From Gammaproteobacteria bacterium (GTDB lineage: Bacteria; Pseudomonadota; Gammaproteobacteria; Steroidobacterales; Steroidobacteraceae), in NCBI GenBank assembly GCA_004297335.1, contig SCUD01000058.1, positions 23,092 to 87,091 of the forward strand: a stretch of DNA of 64,000 nt, written 5' to 3'. Shown in pieces: positions 1-13,037 of this stretch. Both the position numbers and the translations under genes were made by a program. The notes under the pieces are model-generated. The model did not search any database. It saw nothing but the letters and a program-made list of their open reading frames with translations, and was not told where the DNA came from. The stretch's first letter is position 1. Each line of letters opens with the position of its first letter.

Positions 1-2074
<2,074 letters not shown>

Positions 2075-2083
2075 CGGACGACC

Positions 2084-3265
2084 GTGCCGGTCCGGGTCAT
2101 CCGCTCGCTCGAGGACGTCGATCCACAGCGGTGGAACGCGCTCGGGCTGGGCGGCTCGCCATTTCTGCGGCACGAGTTCCTGCTGGCCGTCGAGCAGTCC
2201 GGTGCGGCGGTACCCGCGACCGGCTGGGATGCCCACCACCTGCTGCTCGAGGACGCGGAGCACGGCCTCGCCGGCGCCGTGCCGCTGTACCTGAAGACTC
2301 ACTCGCGCGGTGAATTCGTCTTCGACTTCGCCTGGGCCGAGGCCAGCGAGCGGGCCGGGCACGCCTGGTACCCGAAGCTGGTCGCGGCCGTGCCGTTCAC
2401 ACCGGCGACCGGGCCACGCCTGCTCGTGCATCCCGCCGCCGATGCAACCGCAGTCCGCCGCCGCCTGCTGGCCGCCTGCCGCGAGCTGCGCCGCGAACTC
2501 GGCGCCTCGTCGCTGCAGTTGCTGTTCGTCACGGCCGCCGAGCGCGCGCTGCCGGAGGTCCAGGAACTGCTGCCTCGGCTCGACTGCCAGTTCCACTGGC
2601 ACAACGCCGGCTATGCCGACTTCGATGGCTTCCTCGCCGGCCTCACTGCCGAGCGGCGCAAGAAGCTGCGCCGCGAGCGCCGGCGCGTGGCCGAGGCCGG
2701 CGTGAGTTTCGCGACGCTGCACGGTGGCGAGCTGGATGAGGCCCGGCTGCGCGACCTGCATCGCCTGCATGCGGGTACCTTCCTGCGGCATGGCCAGCAG
2801 CCCTACGTCAATCTGGATTTCTTCCGGCGCCTCGCGCGGACGATGCCGGAGGCACTGGTCGTCCAGTTCGCGCTCCAGGACCACGCGGCGGTCGGCTGCT
2901 CGCTGTCGCTGCGCGGTGATGACACGCTCTACGGGCGCTACTGGGGAGCCTCCCGCGACATCCACAGCCTGCACTTCGAGACCTGCTACTACCGCGGCAT
3001 CGAGTACTGCATCCGCGAGCAGCTCGCGCGCTTTGAACCGGGCGCCCAGGGCGAGTACAAGCTGCTGCGCGGTTTTGCCCCGCAGCCAGTGTGGTCGCTG
3101 CACGAGATCGGCCACCCGCGCCTGGCGGCGGCCATTGCCCGCGCACTCACACTGGAGCGCGCGCGCGTCACCCGCTACATTGCCGACGCGGCGGAGCACC
3201 TGCCTTTCCGGCACGGGCACGCCGCCGGTCCCGACGACGATGCACCCGATCACCTGGCTCGCTGA
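2084..3265 (+). CDS. GNAT/FemAB-like protein (peptidogalycan biosynthesis/recognition family, DUF482-like)
   Basis: 393 aa; AEAGVSFATLHGGELDEARLRDLHRLHAGTFLRHGQQPYVNLDFFRRLA and GRYWGASRDIHSLHFETCYYRGIEYCI; located upstream of aat. Confidence 0.75.
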   Translation: MPVRVIRSLEDVDPQRWNALGLGGSPFLRHEFLLAVEQSGAAVPATGWDAHHLLLEDAEHGLAGAVPLYLKTHSRGEFVFDFAWAEASERAGHAWYPKLVAAVPFTPATGPRLLVHPAADATAVRRRLLAACRELRRELGASSLQLLFVTAAERALPEVQELLPRLDCQFHWHNAGYADFDGFLAGLTAERRKKLRRERRRVAEAGVSFATLHGGELDEARLRDLHRLHAGTFLRHGQQPYVNLDFFRRLARTMPEALVVQFALQDHAAVGCSLSLRGDDTLYGRYWGASRDIHSLHFETCYYRGIEYCIREQLARFEPGAQGEYKLLRGFAPQPVWSLHEIGHPRLAAAIARALTLERARVTRYIADAAEHLPFRHGHAAGPDDDAPDHLAR

Positions 3266-3929
3266 ATCCGATCCGCCGACGGCGCTGCCACCGAGTGATC
3301 GCGCGCTCCGCGACCCGAACGGCCTGCTCGCGGCCGGCGGGGCGCTGAGCCCAGCCTGGCTGGTCCACGCCTACCGGCATGGCGTGTTCCCGTGGTATGG
3401 GCCGGGCCAGCCAATCCTGTGGTGGACGCCGGACCCGCGCGCCGTGCTGGTGCCGGATGAGTTTCGCATCTCGCGCAGCCTGGCACGCTCGATCCGCAAT
3501 CGCGGGTACCGGACGACGATCGATACCGCCTTCGGCGCGGTGCTCGCCGGCTGTGCGGCGCCGCGCCGGGATTCTCCCGGCACCTGGCTCACGGCGGCGA
3601 TGCGCGAGGCCTATCTGGCGCTGCACGCCCTCGGGCTCGCCCATTCGATCGAGACCTGGCACGGGGAACGGCTGGTCGGTGGAATCTATGGCGTCGCGCT
3701 CGGCCGCCTGTTCTTCGGGGAATCGATGTTCGCCCGCGGGCGCGATGCCTCGAAGGTCGCACTGGCCCGCCTGGTCGGCGAGTGCCGGCGCCATGGCGTC
3801 GGGCTGATCGACTGCCAGGTGCCGAGCCCGCACCTCGCGAGCCTCGGCAGCCGCTGCCTGCCGCGCGGGGAATTCGAGGCGCAGCTGCGGGAGCTGGTCG
3901 CGGCGGAGCCACCCGCGTGGCGGCAATGA
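3240..3929 (+). CDS. aat: Leucyl/phenylalanyl-tRNA--protein transferase
   Basis: [42 protein letters not shown] and [19 protein letters not shown]; start [10 protein letters not shown]. Confidence 0.95.
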   Translation: MHPITWLAESDPPTALPPSDRALRDPNGLLAAGGALSPAWLVHAYRHGVFPWYGPGQPILWWTPDPRAVLVPDEFRISRSLARSIRNRGYRTTIDTAFGAVLAGCAAPRRDSPGTWLTAAMREAYLALHALGLAHSIETWHGERLVGGIYGVALGRLFFGESMFARGRDASKVALARLVGECRRHGVGLIDCQVPSPHLASLGSRCLPRGEFEAQLRELVAAEPPAWRQ

Positions 3930-4000
3930 AACAGCCGGTTTGCAAGCCGGACCCCGCTAGGTCACAATCCGCGCGTTTTCCGCTACAGCAGCAGGACGGA

Positions 4001-4219
4001 ATGGCGAAGGAAGAGGCTCTCCAGATGGAAGGCGAGGTCGTCGAGACCCTGCCGAACACGACTTTCCGCGTCCGCCTGCAGAACGATCACATCGTCACGG
4101 CCCACATCTCCGGCAAGATGCGCAAGCATTACATCCGGATCCTGACCGGCGATACCGTGACCGTGGAATTGACGCCCTACGACCTGTCGAAGGGCCGCAT
4201 CATCTACCGGGCGCGCTGA
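4001..4219 (+). CDS. infA: Translation initiation factor IF-1
   Basis: [72 protein letters not shown], 72 aa. Confidence 0.97.
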   Translation: MAKEEALQMEGEVVETLPNTTFRVRLQNDHIVTAHISGKMRKHYIRILTGDTVTVELTPYDLSKGRIIYRAR

Positions 4220-4223
4220 TCGC

Positions 4224-6503
4224 TCAGTCCTGGGCCAGCAGCTCCGGCGCGCGTGCCGGCTGGCAATCGAGCACCAGGGCGGAGCCATCGGGCGCCACTG
4301 AAATCCGCGCCACTCCGCCGTTGGCCAGCCGGCCGAACAGCAATTCCTCGGCCAGCGGCCGCTTGACATGCTCCTGCAGCACGCGCGCCATCGGCCGCGC
4401 GCCCATCTGCGGGTCGTAGCCGCGTTCCGCGATCCAGCCGCGCGCCGCGGCGTCCACGGCGAGCGTCACGCCCTTGTGTTCGAGCTGCGCCTCCAGCTCG
4501 AGCAGCAGCTTGTCCACGACCCGCGCGATCGTCTCCGCATCGAGCCGGGCGAACTGGATGATCGCGTCGAGGCGGTTGCGGAACTCCGGTGAGAACAGCC
4601 GCCGCACCGCTTCCATCGCATCCGGGGCATGGTCCTGCTGCGTGAAACCGATGCTGGGGCGCTGCATCTCGGTGGCGCCGGCATTGGTCGTCATCACGAT
4701 GATCACGTGGCGGAAGTCGGCCTTGCGGCCGTTGTTGTCGGTGAGCGTACCGTGATCCATGACCTGCAACAGCAGGTTGAACACATCCGGATGGGCCTTC
4801 TCGATCTCGTCCAGCAGCAGCACGCTGTGCGGGTGCTTGGTGATCGCCTCGGTCAGCAGCCCGCCCTGGTCGAAGCCCACATAGCCGGGCGGCGCACCGA
4901 TCAGCCGGGAAACGGTATGCCGCTCCATGTACTCGGACATGTCGAAGCGCAGGAACTCGACCCCGAGCGCGAGCGCGAGCTGCCGGGTCACCTCGGTCTT
5001 GCCGACGCCGGTCGGCCCGGCGAACAGGAAGGCGCCCACCGGCCGGCGCTCGTTGCCGAGCCCGGCCCGCGACATCTTGATCGCCGCGACCAGCGCCTCG
5101 ATGGCGCGGTCCTGCCCGAAGATCACCAGCCGCAGGGTCCGCTGCAGGTTGCCGAGTACCTCGCGGTCCGACAGCGAGACGTTGCGCGGCGGAATCCGCG
5201 CGATCCGCGCGACCACCGACTCGATCATGGCGGTCGTCACGACACTCTCGCGCTCGCCCGGCGGCCGCAGCCGCAGCGCGGCCCCGGCCTCGTCGACGAC
5301 GTCGATCGCCTTGTCCGGCAGTTGCCGGTCGTTGATGTGCCGCGCGGCGAGTTCCGCCGCCGCGACCAGGGCCTCGTCCGCGTAGCTGACCCCGTGATGC
5401 TCCTCGAAGCGCGAGCGCAGCCCGCGCAGGATCTCGATGGTCTCGGCGATCGATGGCTCGACCACGTCGATCTTCTGGAAGCGCCGCGCCAGCGCGTGGT
5501 CCTTCTCGAAGATGCCGCGGTATTCCTGGTAGGTCGTCGAGCCGATGCAGCGCAGCTGGCCACTGGCGAGCACCGGCTTGATCAGGTTCGAGGCATCCAT
5601 GACCCCGCCCGAGGCCGCGCCGGCGCCGATGACGGTATGGATCTCGTCGATGAACAGGATCGCGCCCGGTCGCTTGCCCAGCTCGCCGATCACTGCCTTG
5701 AGCCGCTTCTCGAAATCGCCACGGTACTTGGTGCCGGCGATCAGTGCGCCGAGGTCCAGCGCATGGATCGTGCAGTCGGCCAGCACCTCGGGAACCTTGC
5801 CCTCGACGATCAGCCGGGCGAGCCCCTCGGCAATCGCGGTCTTGCCGACGCCCGCCTCGCCGACGTACAGCGGGTTGTTCTTGCGCCGCCTGCACAGGAT
5901 CTCGATCGTGCGCTGGACCTCGAGCTGGCGCCCGATCAGGGGATCGATGCGCCCGGCCACGGCGAGCGCATTCAGGTTGGTCGTGTACTTGTCCAGCACC
6001 GCCCCGCTGTCCGCCTCGGCCTCGCGCTCCGCTCCGGCCGGTGCCTCGCGCGGCGGGTCGCGCGTCTCGCCACCGGCGGGCAGCCCGTGCGCGATGAAGT
6101 TGACGACATCGAGACGCGCGATGTCCTGCAGCGACAGCAGGTAAGCGGCGTGCGACTGCTTCTCGCTGAAGATCGCCACCAGCACGTTGGCAACCGTGAC
6201 CTCCTTGCGCCCGCTCGATTGCACGTGGAACACGGCGCGCTGCAGCACGCGCTGGAAACCGAGCGTCGGCTGCACCTCCCGGTCGTCCTCGGTGGGCAGC
6301 ATCGGCGTCGTCTCGTCGATGAATTTCTGCAGCTCGCGCTGCAGGCGCGGCAGGTCGGCGCCGCAGGCCTTGAGGATCTCGCGGATGCGCGCGGCATCCA
6401 GGATCGCGAGCAGCAGGTGCTCCACGGTCATGTATTCGTGCCGCGCCGCGCGGGCCCGCTGGAAGGCCTCGTTCAGGCAGTACTCGAGCTCACTGGACAG
6501 CAC
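4224..6503 (-). CDS. clpA: ATP-dependent Clp protease ATP-binding subunit ClpA
   Basis: 759 aa, two AAA+ modules (GEAGVGKTAIAEGLA; GPTGVGKTEVTRQLA), Clp N-domain repeats. Confidence 0.97.
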   Translation of the reverse strand: MLSSELEYCLNEAFQRARAARHEYMTVEHLLLAILDAARIREILKACGADLPRLQRELQKFIDETTPMLPTEDDREVQPTLGFQRVLQRAVFHVQSSGRKEVTVANVLVAIFSEKQSHAAYLLSLQDIARLDVVNFIAHGLPAGGETRDPPREAPAGAEREAEADSGAVLDKYTTNLNALAVAGRIDPLIGRQLEVQRTIEILCRRRKNNPLYVGEAGVGKTAIAEGLARLIVEGKVPEVLADCTIHALDLGALIAGTKYRGDFEKRLKAVIGELGKRPGAILFIDEIHTVIGAGAASGGVMDASNLIKPVLASGQLRCIGSTTYQEYRGIFEKDHALARRFQKIDVVEPSIAETIEILRGLRSRFEEHHGVSYADEALVAAAELAARHINDRQLPDKAIDVVDEAGAALRLRPPGERESVVTTAMIESVVARIARIPPRNVSLSDREVLGNLQRTLRLVIFGQDRAIEALVAAIKMSRAGLGNERRPVGAFLFAGPTGVGKTEVTRQLALALGVEFLRFDMSEYMERHTVSRLIGAPPGYVGFDQGGLLTEAITKHPHSVLLLDEIEKAHPDVFNLLLQVMDHGTLTDNNGRKADFRHVIIVMTTNAGATEMQRPSIGFTQQDHAPDAMEAVRRLFSPEFRNRLDAIIQFARLDAETIARVVDKLLLELEAQLEHKGVTLAVDAAARGWIAERGYDPQMGARPMARVLQEHVKRPLAEELLFGRLANGGVARISVAPDGSALVLDCQPARAPELLAQD

Positions 6504-6863
6504 TCAGGTCTCCTCCATCGTGCACAGCAGCGGGTGCTGGTTCTGCCGCGAATAGGTCGTCACCTGCGCGACCTTGGTCTCGGCAATCTCGAAAGTGAAC
6601 ACCCCGCAGATACCCTTGCCTCGCGTGTGGACCTCCAGCATGACCCGGGTGGCACGGGTCCGGTCCAGCCCGAAGATGCGCTCCAGCACGTCGACGACGA
6701 ATTCCATCGGCGTGTAGTCGTCGTTCAGCAGCACGACCTGGTACAGCGGCGGCTGGCGCAGGCGCGGAGCCGCCTCCTCGACTATCAGGCTGTGGCTGCC
6801 CTGGCGTTCGTCAGATTCGCGTCCGCTGCCCACCTGGCCGGTCCATCCTGTACACGGCTGCAT
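6504..6863 (-). CDS. clpS: ATP-dependent Clp protease adaptor ClpS
   Basis: [50 protein letters not shown]; immediately upstream of clpA. Confidence 0.95.
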   Translation of the reverse strand: MQPCTGWTGQVGSGRESDERQGSHSLIVEEAAPRLRQPPLYQVVLLNDDYTPMEFVVDVLERIFGLDRTRATRVMLEVHTRGKGICGVFTFEIAETKVAQVTTYSRQNQHPLLCTMEET

Positions 6864-7057
6864 TTATAGGCGCCGGCGACCGGTCGCACAAGTGACCCGG
6901 TGACGACGAGTGAGAAGTGTCGCACAAGTCCCTGCGACAGCACCGGTTTCCGCCAGTTCCCTGCCTTGTGGCCGTAACCTGCCAGCCCGTATCATGGCGC
7001 GGCCAGACCGGGGCCACGAGCCCCCCGCCGGAATCGGCCTGCGCCGGATGGATCCGC

Positions 7058-7981
7058 ATGTCGCTGTTCGATCGAATCCGAAGCCCCTTGAGCGCCGCTG
7101 GCGGCGATGCGCGCACCCTGCTGGTCGCGTCCGGGCCGACGATCGCCGCCTTCGTGCTCGTCCTGCTGATCGCGGCCCAGCTCGCGAGCCTCGCCTGGCG
7201 CCTGTACGGGAGCCATGCAGAGCCGGGCGACCGGGTGCCGGTCGTCGCCGCTGCGGCAGCGCCCGCGATCGATGTCGCTGGCATCGTCAATGCCCATCTG
7301 TTCGGGATCGCCGCTGCGGATCCCGGCGCGGCTCCCGCAACCGCGTCCGGCAACCTGGTCCTGGCTGGCACGCTGGCGGGCCGGACGCCGGAACAGGGCT
7401 GGGCGATCCTCGGGCCGTCCCAGCAGGCCGCCCGCGTGTATGCGACCGGCGCGACGCTGCCGGGCGGCGCACGCCTGGTCGCCGTCTACGCGGACCGGGT
7501 CATCCTGGAGCGCGCCGGTCGGCGCGAATACCTGTCCTTGCCGCGCCTGAGCGGCGCGGCGCGCCAGGCACCCGACCCCTTCTCAACGCCGCCTGCCACC
7601 GCGCAGCTGCCGCCCGACGGCGTGCGTGAAGTGCTGGCCCAGCCCCCGGCCGCCGCCAGTGAAATCCTGCGCCCGCAGCCGGTCTTTGCCGGCGGCCAAC
7701 TGCGCGGCTATCGGGTCTACCCCGGGCGTAACCGCCAGCAGTTCACGCGCCTCGGCCTGCTGCCAGGAGACCTGGTCACGGCCGTCAACGGGGCGCCGCT
7801 CGAAGATCCGGGCCGTGGCCTCGAGGCGCTGCAGGGTCTGGCCGCCGGCGGCATGGCCACGCTGACCGTCGATCGCAACGGCCAGGTCCGGCAGCTGACC
7901 GTCGACATCGCGAGTGCATCCCAGGAACTGATGCCGGAGGGCGCTGCCGAGCAGATGCCCCAGGGCGAGGTCGCCGAGTAA
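7058..7981 (+). CDS. gspC: Type II secretion system protein C (GspC) with HR and PDZ-like domains
   Basis: MSLFDRIRSPL..., single TM segment, QPVFAGGQLRGYRVYPGRNRQQFTRLGLLPGDLVTAVNGAPL; directly before gspD. Confidence 0.85.
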   Translation: MSLFDRIRSPLSAAGGDARTLLVASGPTIAAFVLVLLIAAQLASLAWRLYGSHAEPGDRVPVVAAAAAPAIDVAGIVNAHLFGIAAADPGAAPATASGNLVLAGTLAGRTPEQGWAILGPSQQAARVYATGATLPGGARLVAVYADRVILERAGRREYLSLPRLSGAARQAPDPFSTPPATAQLPPDGVREVLAQPPAAASEILRPQPVFAGGQLRGYRVYPGRNRQQFTRLGLLPGDLVTAVNGAPLEDPGRGLEALQGLAAGGMATLTVDRNGQVRQLTVDIASASQELMPEGAAEQMPQGEVAE

Positions 7982-8008
7982 CGGCGGCGCGATCAGAGGA
8001 ACCATGTC

Positions 8009-9964
8009 ATGACCCGAACCCTCCGCTGCACCCTGGCGCTCGCGCTGTGGCTGCCGCTGGCCGCGACCGCCCAGCAGGGCGCCGAGATCACGCCGAACTA
8101 CAAGGACGCTGATCTCGGCCAGGTCATCGAGGCCGTGAGCCAGGTGACGGGCCGGAACTTCATCGTCGATCCACGGGTGCGCGCGCAGGTCACGATGCTG
8201 TCGACCTCGCCAATGAGCCCGGCGGCGTTCTACGAGGCCTTCCTGGCGATCCTGCAGGTGCACGGCTTCGTCGCCGTGCCCTCGGGCAACGTGATCAAGA
8301 TCCTGCCGGATGCCACCGCCCGTACGCTGCCGGCGGTCGACCTGCCGGAGCGCGTCAGTGCGACCTCGGACGAGATCGTCACGCAGGTGGTGCAGGTCCG
8401 CAATGTCTCGGCCGCCCAGCTGGTACCGATCCTGCGGCCACTGATCCCGCAGTATGGCCACCTCGCCGCGTATCCCGGCGCCAACATGCTGATCATCTCG
8501 GACCGCGCTGCCAACGTGAACCGGATGATGCGGATCATCAGCCGCATCGACCAGTCCGGCGACGGCGAGATCGATGTCGTCCGGCTCGAGCACGCCACCG
8601 CCGCGGAGATCGTCCGGGTCGTCAATGCGCTGAGCGCGTCGGCGACCGCCGAGGGCGGTGCGGGTGCGCGCCTGGTCGCGGATGACCGCACCAACAGCGT
8701 GCTGGTGGGAGGCGAGGCCTCGCAGCGCCTGCGCCTGCGCACCCTGGTCACCCACCTCGACACGCCGCTCGAGGCGGGCGGCGATACCCAGGTACGCTAC
8801 CTGCGTTACGCCGACGCGGAGAAGATCGCGGCCAAGCTGAAGGAACAGGTGCAGGGCACGGGCGCTGCCCAGCCTGGCCAGGCCGGCCCGGCGGCGGCGG
8901 ACCGGAGCGTCACGATCTGGGCCGAGCCACAGACCAACGCGCTGGTCATCACCGCCCCACCGAAGACCATGCGCACGCTGATGCAGGTCGTGGACCAGCT
9001 CGACATCCGCCGCGCGCAGGTGCTGGTCGAGGCCCTGATCGTCGAGGTCTCGGCCGATGCGACCGCCGATCTCGGCGTCAACTGGCTCGTGGATGGATCG
9101 GGCGACAACTTCCTGGTCGGCATGTTCAACCAGCCGGTCGGCGGGGTCAGCCTGACGGACATCGCCAAGGCCATCGACGACCCGTCCTCGGTGACCTCGG
9201 CGCCGAGCGGCCTGACCCTCGGCGGTGCGCGCGTCCAGGACAGCGGCACCAACTTCGCGGCGATCCTGCGGGCGCTGCGCGGCGATGGCAACACCAACAT
9301 CGTCTCGGTGCCGTCGATCATCACGCTGGACAACGAGGAAGCGCAGATCAAGGTCGCGCAGGAAGTACCGTTCGTAACCGGCCAGTTCACCAGCACCGGC
9401 GCCGCGCAGGGCCAGCTGAATCCCTTCCAGACGATCCAGCGCGAGGAGGTCGGCACGATCCTGAAGATCACGCCGCAGATCACCGCCGACGACACCATCC
9501 TGGTCAAGATCGAGCAGGAGGCTTCCAGCCTGGCGGCGGATTCGCGCGGCGCGGTGGACCTGATTACCAACAAGCGCACGATCAGCACGCGCGTGCTGGT
9601 GGACGACGGCGGCATGATCGTGCTCGGCGGGCTGATCTCCGACTCGCTGCAGGAGAGCGAGCAGCGGGTGCCGGGCATCGGCCGCATACCGCTGCTCGGC
9701 GAGCTGTTCCGCGTGCGCAGCAGCCGCAAGATCAAGACCAACCTGCTGGTGTTCATCCGGCCGCGGGTGCTGCGGGACGCCGAGGCCGCCGCGATCGCCA
9801 CCAACTCGAAGTACAACTTCATCCGCGATCAGCAGCAACAGCGCAATGGCGGCCGCGTGCAGCTGCTGCCCGGCGCGCAGCAGCCATTGCTGCCGCCGCT
9901 GGTCGGGCCGACGGCGCCGCCGGCGCCCGGGATCGCGACGGCCCCGGACGACGGCCGCGAGTGA
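8009..9964 (+). CDS. gspD: Type II secretion system secretin GspD
   Basis: Signal peptide; N-domain [28 protein letters not shown]; secretin motif [26 protein letters not shown] ... [29 protein letters not shown]. Confidence 0.95.
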   Translation: MTRTLRCTLALALWLPLAATAQQGAEITPNYKDADLGQVIEAVSQVTGRNFIVDPRVRAQVTMLSTSPMSPAAFYEAFLAILQVHGFVAVPSGNVIKILPDATARTLPAVDLPERVSATSDEIVTQVVQVRNVSAAQLVPILRPLIPQYGHLAAYPGANMLIISDRAANVNRMMRIISRIDQSGDGEIDVVRLEHATAAEIVRVVNALSASATAEGGAGARLVADDRTNSVLVGGEASQRLRLRTLVTHLDTPLEAGGDTQVRYLRYADAEKIAAKLKEQVQGTGAAQPGQAGPAAADRSVTIWAEPQTNALVITAPPKTMRTLMQVVDQLDIRRAQVLVEALIVEVSADATADLGVNWLVDGSGDNFLVGMFNQPVGGVSLTDIAKAIDDPSSVTSAPSGLTLGGARVQDSGTNFAAILRALRGDGNTNIVSVPSIITLDNEEAQIKVAQEVPFVTGQFTSTGAAQGQLNPFQTIQREEVGTILKITPQITADDTILVKIEQEASSLAADSRGAVDLITNKRTISTRVLVDDGGMIVLGGLISDSLQESEQRVPGIGRIPLLGELFRVRSSRKIKTNLLVFIRPRVLRDAEAAAIATNSKYNFIRDQQQQRNGGRVQLLPGAQQPLLPPLVGPTAPPAPGIATAPDDGRE

Positions 9965-9977
9965 GCGGATCGCGCGC

Positions 9978-11477
9978 ATGAATGCCGTGGCCCGCTCGAC
10001 CGCGTTGCCGCCCGGAATGCGGTTGTCATTCGCCTTCGCCAGGCGCCATGGCGTGCTGGTCCGCTCGATCAACGAGGGCCGGGCCCAGGTCGTCTACCGG
10101 GAGGGCGCCAGTGCGGCGGCCGTCGCCGAGCTGCGCCGGTTCCTCGGCATGCCGCTGGTGATCGAGCGCGCGACCACCGGGGTCTTCGACGAACTGCTGC
10201 AGAAGGCCTATGAGGGCGGCAGCGGCGAGGCCGGCCTGATCGTCGAGGGCATCGAGGGCGAATCCGACCTGGCCGGGCTGGCCGAGGGGCTGCCGGAGCC
10301 CTCGGACCTGCTCGAGAGCGAGGACGACGCGCCGGTGATCCGGCTGATCAACGCGGTGCTGACGCAGGCGATCAAGGAGAACGCCTCCGACATCCACGTC
10401 GAGCCCTACGAGAACCGCCTGGTCGTGCGCTTCCGGGTCGACGGCGTACTGCGCGAAGTGCTGCAGACCAAGCGCGCCGTCGCGCCGCTGCTGATCTCGC
10501 GCATCAAGGTGATGTCGCGGCTGGACATCGCCGAGAAGCGCCTGCCACAGGACGGGCGCATCAGCCTGCGCATCGCCGGTCGCGCGGTCGACGTGCGCGT
10601 GTCCACGATTCCGTCCGGGCACGGCGAGCGGGTGGTGATGCGCCTGCTCGACAAGCAGGCCGGGCGACTCAACCTCGCCTCGCTCGGCATGGAACCGCGG
10701 GTACAGGGGATGGTCGACGAGCTGATCCACAAGCCGCACGGCATCATCCTGGTGACCGGCCCGACCGGTTCCGGCAAGACCACCACGTTGTATGCGGCAC
10801 TCGAGCGCATCAACGACCGCACCCGCAACATCATGACGGTCGAGGACCCGATCGAGTACTACATCGACGGCATCGGCCAGACCCAGGTCAACACCAAGGT
10901 CGAGATGACCTTTGCGCGCGGCCTGCGCGCGATCCTGCGCCAGGATCCCGATGTGGTAATGGTCGGCGAGATCCGCGACACCGAGACCGCGCAGATCGCG
11001 GTGCAGGCCTCGCTGACCGGCCACCTGGTGCTGTCGACCCTGCACACCAACACCGCGGTCGGCGCCGTGACCCGGCTCCGGGACATGGGCGTGGAACCGT
11101 TCCTGCTGTCCTCGACGCTGCTCGGCGTGGTCGCGCAGCGCCTGGTCCGCGTGCTGAACAGCGACTCCCGGATCGGCTATCCGGCGGGCGACTACGAGGC
11201 CCGGCTGCTGAACCTGCCGCCCGGCGAGGCGGCCGACGTCACGCTGTACCGCCCCGGAACCGATTCCGCCGGCGGCTACCAGGGCCGCACCGGCATCTAC
11301 GAACTGGTCGTTGTCGACGAGCGCATGCGGGCCATGATCCACGACGGCGCCGGCGAACACGAGCTCGAGCGCCACGCCCGGCGTCTGACGCCGGGTATCC
11401 GCGACGACGGCCGCGTCAAGGTCCTGACCGGCACGACCTCGCTCGAGGAACTGCTGCGCGTCACCCGCGAGGAGTGA
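9978..11477 (+). CDS. gspE: Type II secretion system ATPase GspE
   Basis: Walker [18 protein letters not shown], Asp box [10 protein letters not shown], Walker [17 protein letters not shown]; start MNAVARS at 9978. Confidence 0.93.
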   Translation: MNAVARSTALPPGMRLSFAFARRHGVLVRSINEGRAQVVYREGASAAAVAELRRFLGMPLVIERATTGVFDELLQKAYEGGSGEAGLIVEGIEGESDLAGLAEGLPEPSDLLESEDDAPVIRLINAVLTQAIKENASDIHVEPYENRLVVRFRVDGVLREVLQTKRAVAPLLISRIKVMSRLDIAEKRLPQDGRISLRIAGRAVDVRVSTIPSGHGERVVMRLLDKQAGRLNLASLGMEPRVQGMVDELIHKPHGIILVTGPTGSGKTTTLYAALERINDRTRNIMTVEDPIEYYIDGIGQTQVNTKVEMTFARGLRAILRQDPDVVMVGEIRDTETAQIAVQASLTGHLVLSTLHTNTAVGAVTRLRDMGVEPFLLSSTLLGVVAQRLVRVLNSDSRIGYPAGDYEARLLNLPPGEAADVTLYRPGTDSAGGYQGRTGIYELVVVDERMRAMIHDGAGEHELERHARRLTPGIRDDGRVKVLTGTTSLEELLRVTREE

Positions 11478-12691
11478 TGGCAGCCTGGGAATACACGGCC
11501 CTCGACGCGGGCGGACGCGAACGGCGCGGAGTTCTCGAGGGCGATAACGCGCGCCAGGTGCGCCAGCTGCTGCGCGAACAGTCACTGCTGCCGGTCACCG
11601 TCACTGAAGTGGCTGACGCGGCGCCAGCGCGCGGCCTGGGCCTGGCGCCCGGCATGCGGGTCGGTGCCGCGGCTCTGGCCCTGCTGACCCGCCAGCTCGC
11701 GACGCTGGTGCGCTCCGGCGTGCCGCTCGAGGAGGCCCTGCTCGCGGTCTCGCAGCAGAGCGAGAAGGTCCGCGTGCGCAATGTGGTAGCCGGGGTGCGC
11801 TCGCGGGTCATGGAGGGACGGACGCTGGCCGAGGGCTTCGGCGCGTTCCCGCGCGTGTTCCCGGAAATCTACCGCGCGACCGTGGCGGCCGGCGAGCAGT
11901 CGGGCCACCTCGACGCCGTGCTCGAGCGGCTCGCCGACTACACCGAGAATCGCCAGGTCCTGCAGCAGAAAATCACCAATGCGATGGTCTATCCGGTCCT
12001 GCTGACCGTAGTCTGCGCCGGTATCGTCGGCGTCCTGCTCGGCTACGTTGTGCCGGAGGTCGTGCGCGTGTTCGAGGCCGGGCACCAGGAGTTGCCGCTG
12101 CTGACCCGGCTGCTGATCGCGGGCTCGGACTTCCTCCGGGCCTGGTGGTGGCTGCTGGCCGCGGCCGCGGCACTCGCGGCGCTGGGGCTGCACCGCTGGC
12201 TGCGCGCTCCGGCGGCGCGCTACCGCTACGACCAGCTGAAGCTGCGGCTGCCGCTCATTGGACGGGTCACGCGCGGCAACAATGCTGCGCGCTTCGCCCG
12301 CACCTTCGCGATCCTGACCGCGAGCGCCGTGCCGGTGCTGGAGGCATTGCGGATCGCCGGCGAGGTCGTGACCAGCCTGCCGATGCGCCAGGCGGTCCAG
12401 GACGCCGCCGTGCGGGTGCGCGAAGGGGCGCCGATCGCCCGCTCGCTCGGCGCGAGCCGGTTGTTCCCGCCGATGCTCGTGCACCTGATTGCCAGTGGCG
12501 AGACCAGCGGCCAGCTCGAGGAAATGCTGGAGCGGGCGGCCACCAACCAGGAGCGCGAACTCGACGGGCTGGTCAACACCGCGGTCGGGATTCTCGGGCC
12601 GGTCATGATCCTGCTGATGGGCGTCTTCGTGTTCCTGATCGTTGTTGCGTTGCTGCTACCGATCTTCCAGCTCAACCAGCTGGTGCGCTGA
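11477..12691 (+). CDS. gspF: Type II secretion system inner membrane protein GspF
   Basis: WEYTALDAGGRERRGVLEG ... GTLVRSGVPLEEALLAV type motif, three TM segments; overlaps gspE stop. Confidence 0.94.
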   Translation: MAAWEYTALDAGGRERRGVLEGDNARQVRQLLREQSLLPVTVTEVADAAPARGLGLAPGMRVGAAALALLTRQLATLVRSGVPLEEALLAVSQQSEKVRVRNVVAGVRSRVMEGRTLAEGFGAFPRVFPEIYRATVAAGEQSGHLDAVLERLADYTENRQVLQQKITNAMVYPVLLTVVCAGIVGVLLGYVVPEVVRVFEAGHQELPLLTRLLIAGSDFLRAWWWLLAAAAALAALGLHRWLRAPAARYRYDQLKLRLPLIGRVTRGNNAARFARTFAILTASAVPVLEALRIAGEVVTSLPMRQAVQDAAVRVREGAPIARSLGASRLFPPMLVHLIASGETSGQLEEMLERAATNQERELDGLVNTAVGILGPVMILLMGVFVFLIVVALLLPIFQLNQLVR

Positions 12692-12755
12692 CCCCCCTTG
12701 CAGGCGCGCCCCGCGCGCCTTATAAGTCGCCCGCGGTGTCCCATGGACCGGGCCT

Positions 12756-13028
12756 ATGAGCGAAAAGCCCGAAGAAGACTTCGACGAAGATCCGGAGGAA
12801 GGCGAAGACGGCGAGTCAGGGCTCGACGTCGACCAGTTGATGCGCGACCTGGACACGCGCAAGCGGCGCAGTGCGCGGGCCAGCAATGAGCCCGCCTGGC
12901 GCCGGCTGGAACGCGCGCTCGAGGAGCGCCGCACCGCGGGCCTGCTGTCGGATTTCGACGACTACGACGTCGGCGGCCCGGATGACGGCAGGACGCACAA
13001 GTCGCCCGCGCGCCCGCGCCGCCGCTGA
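12756..13028 (+). CDS. Small acidic conserved hypothetical protein
   Basis: 90 aa: MSEKPEEDFDEDPEEGEDGESGLDVDQLMRDLDTRKRRSARASNEPAWRRLERALEERRTAGLLSDFDDYDV...; follows gspF and converges on dnaE2. Confidence 0.6.
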   Translation: MSEKPEEDFDEDPEEGEDGESGLDVDQLMRDLDTRKRRSARASNEPAWRRLERALEERRTAGLLSDFDDYDVGGPDDGRTHKSPARPRRR

Positions 13029-13037
13029 AACCGCCAT

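Noticed and set aside
4629-6869. 746-aa plus-strand ORF opposite clpA/clpS
   Set aside because: Shadow frame of clpA; no independent evidence
7583-10072. 829-aa minus-strand ORF opposite gspC/gspD
   Set aside because: Shadow ORF of the clear secretin gene; Arg/Asp/His-rich composition with no recognisable domain
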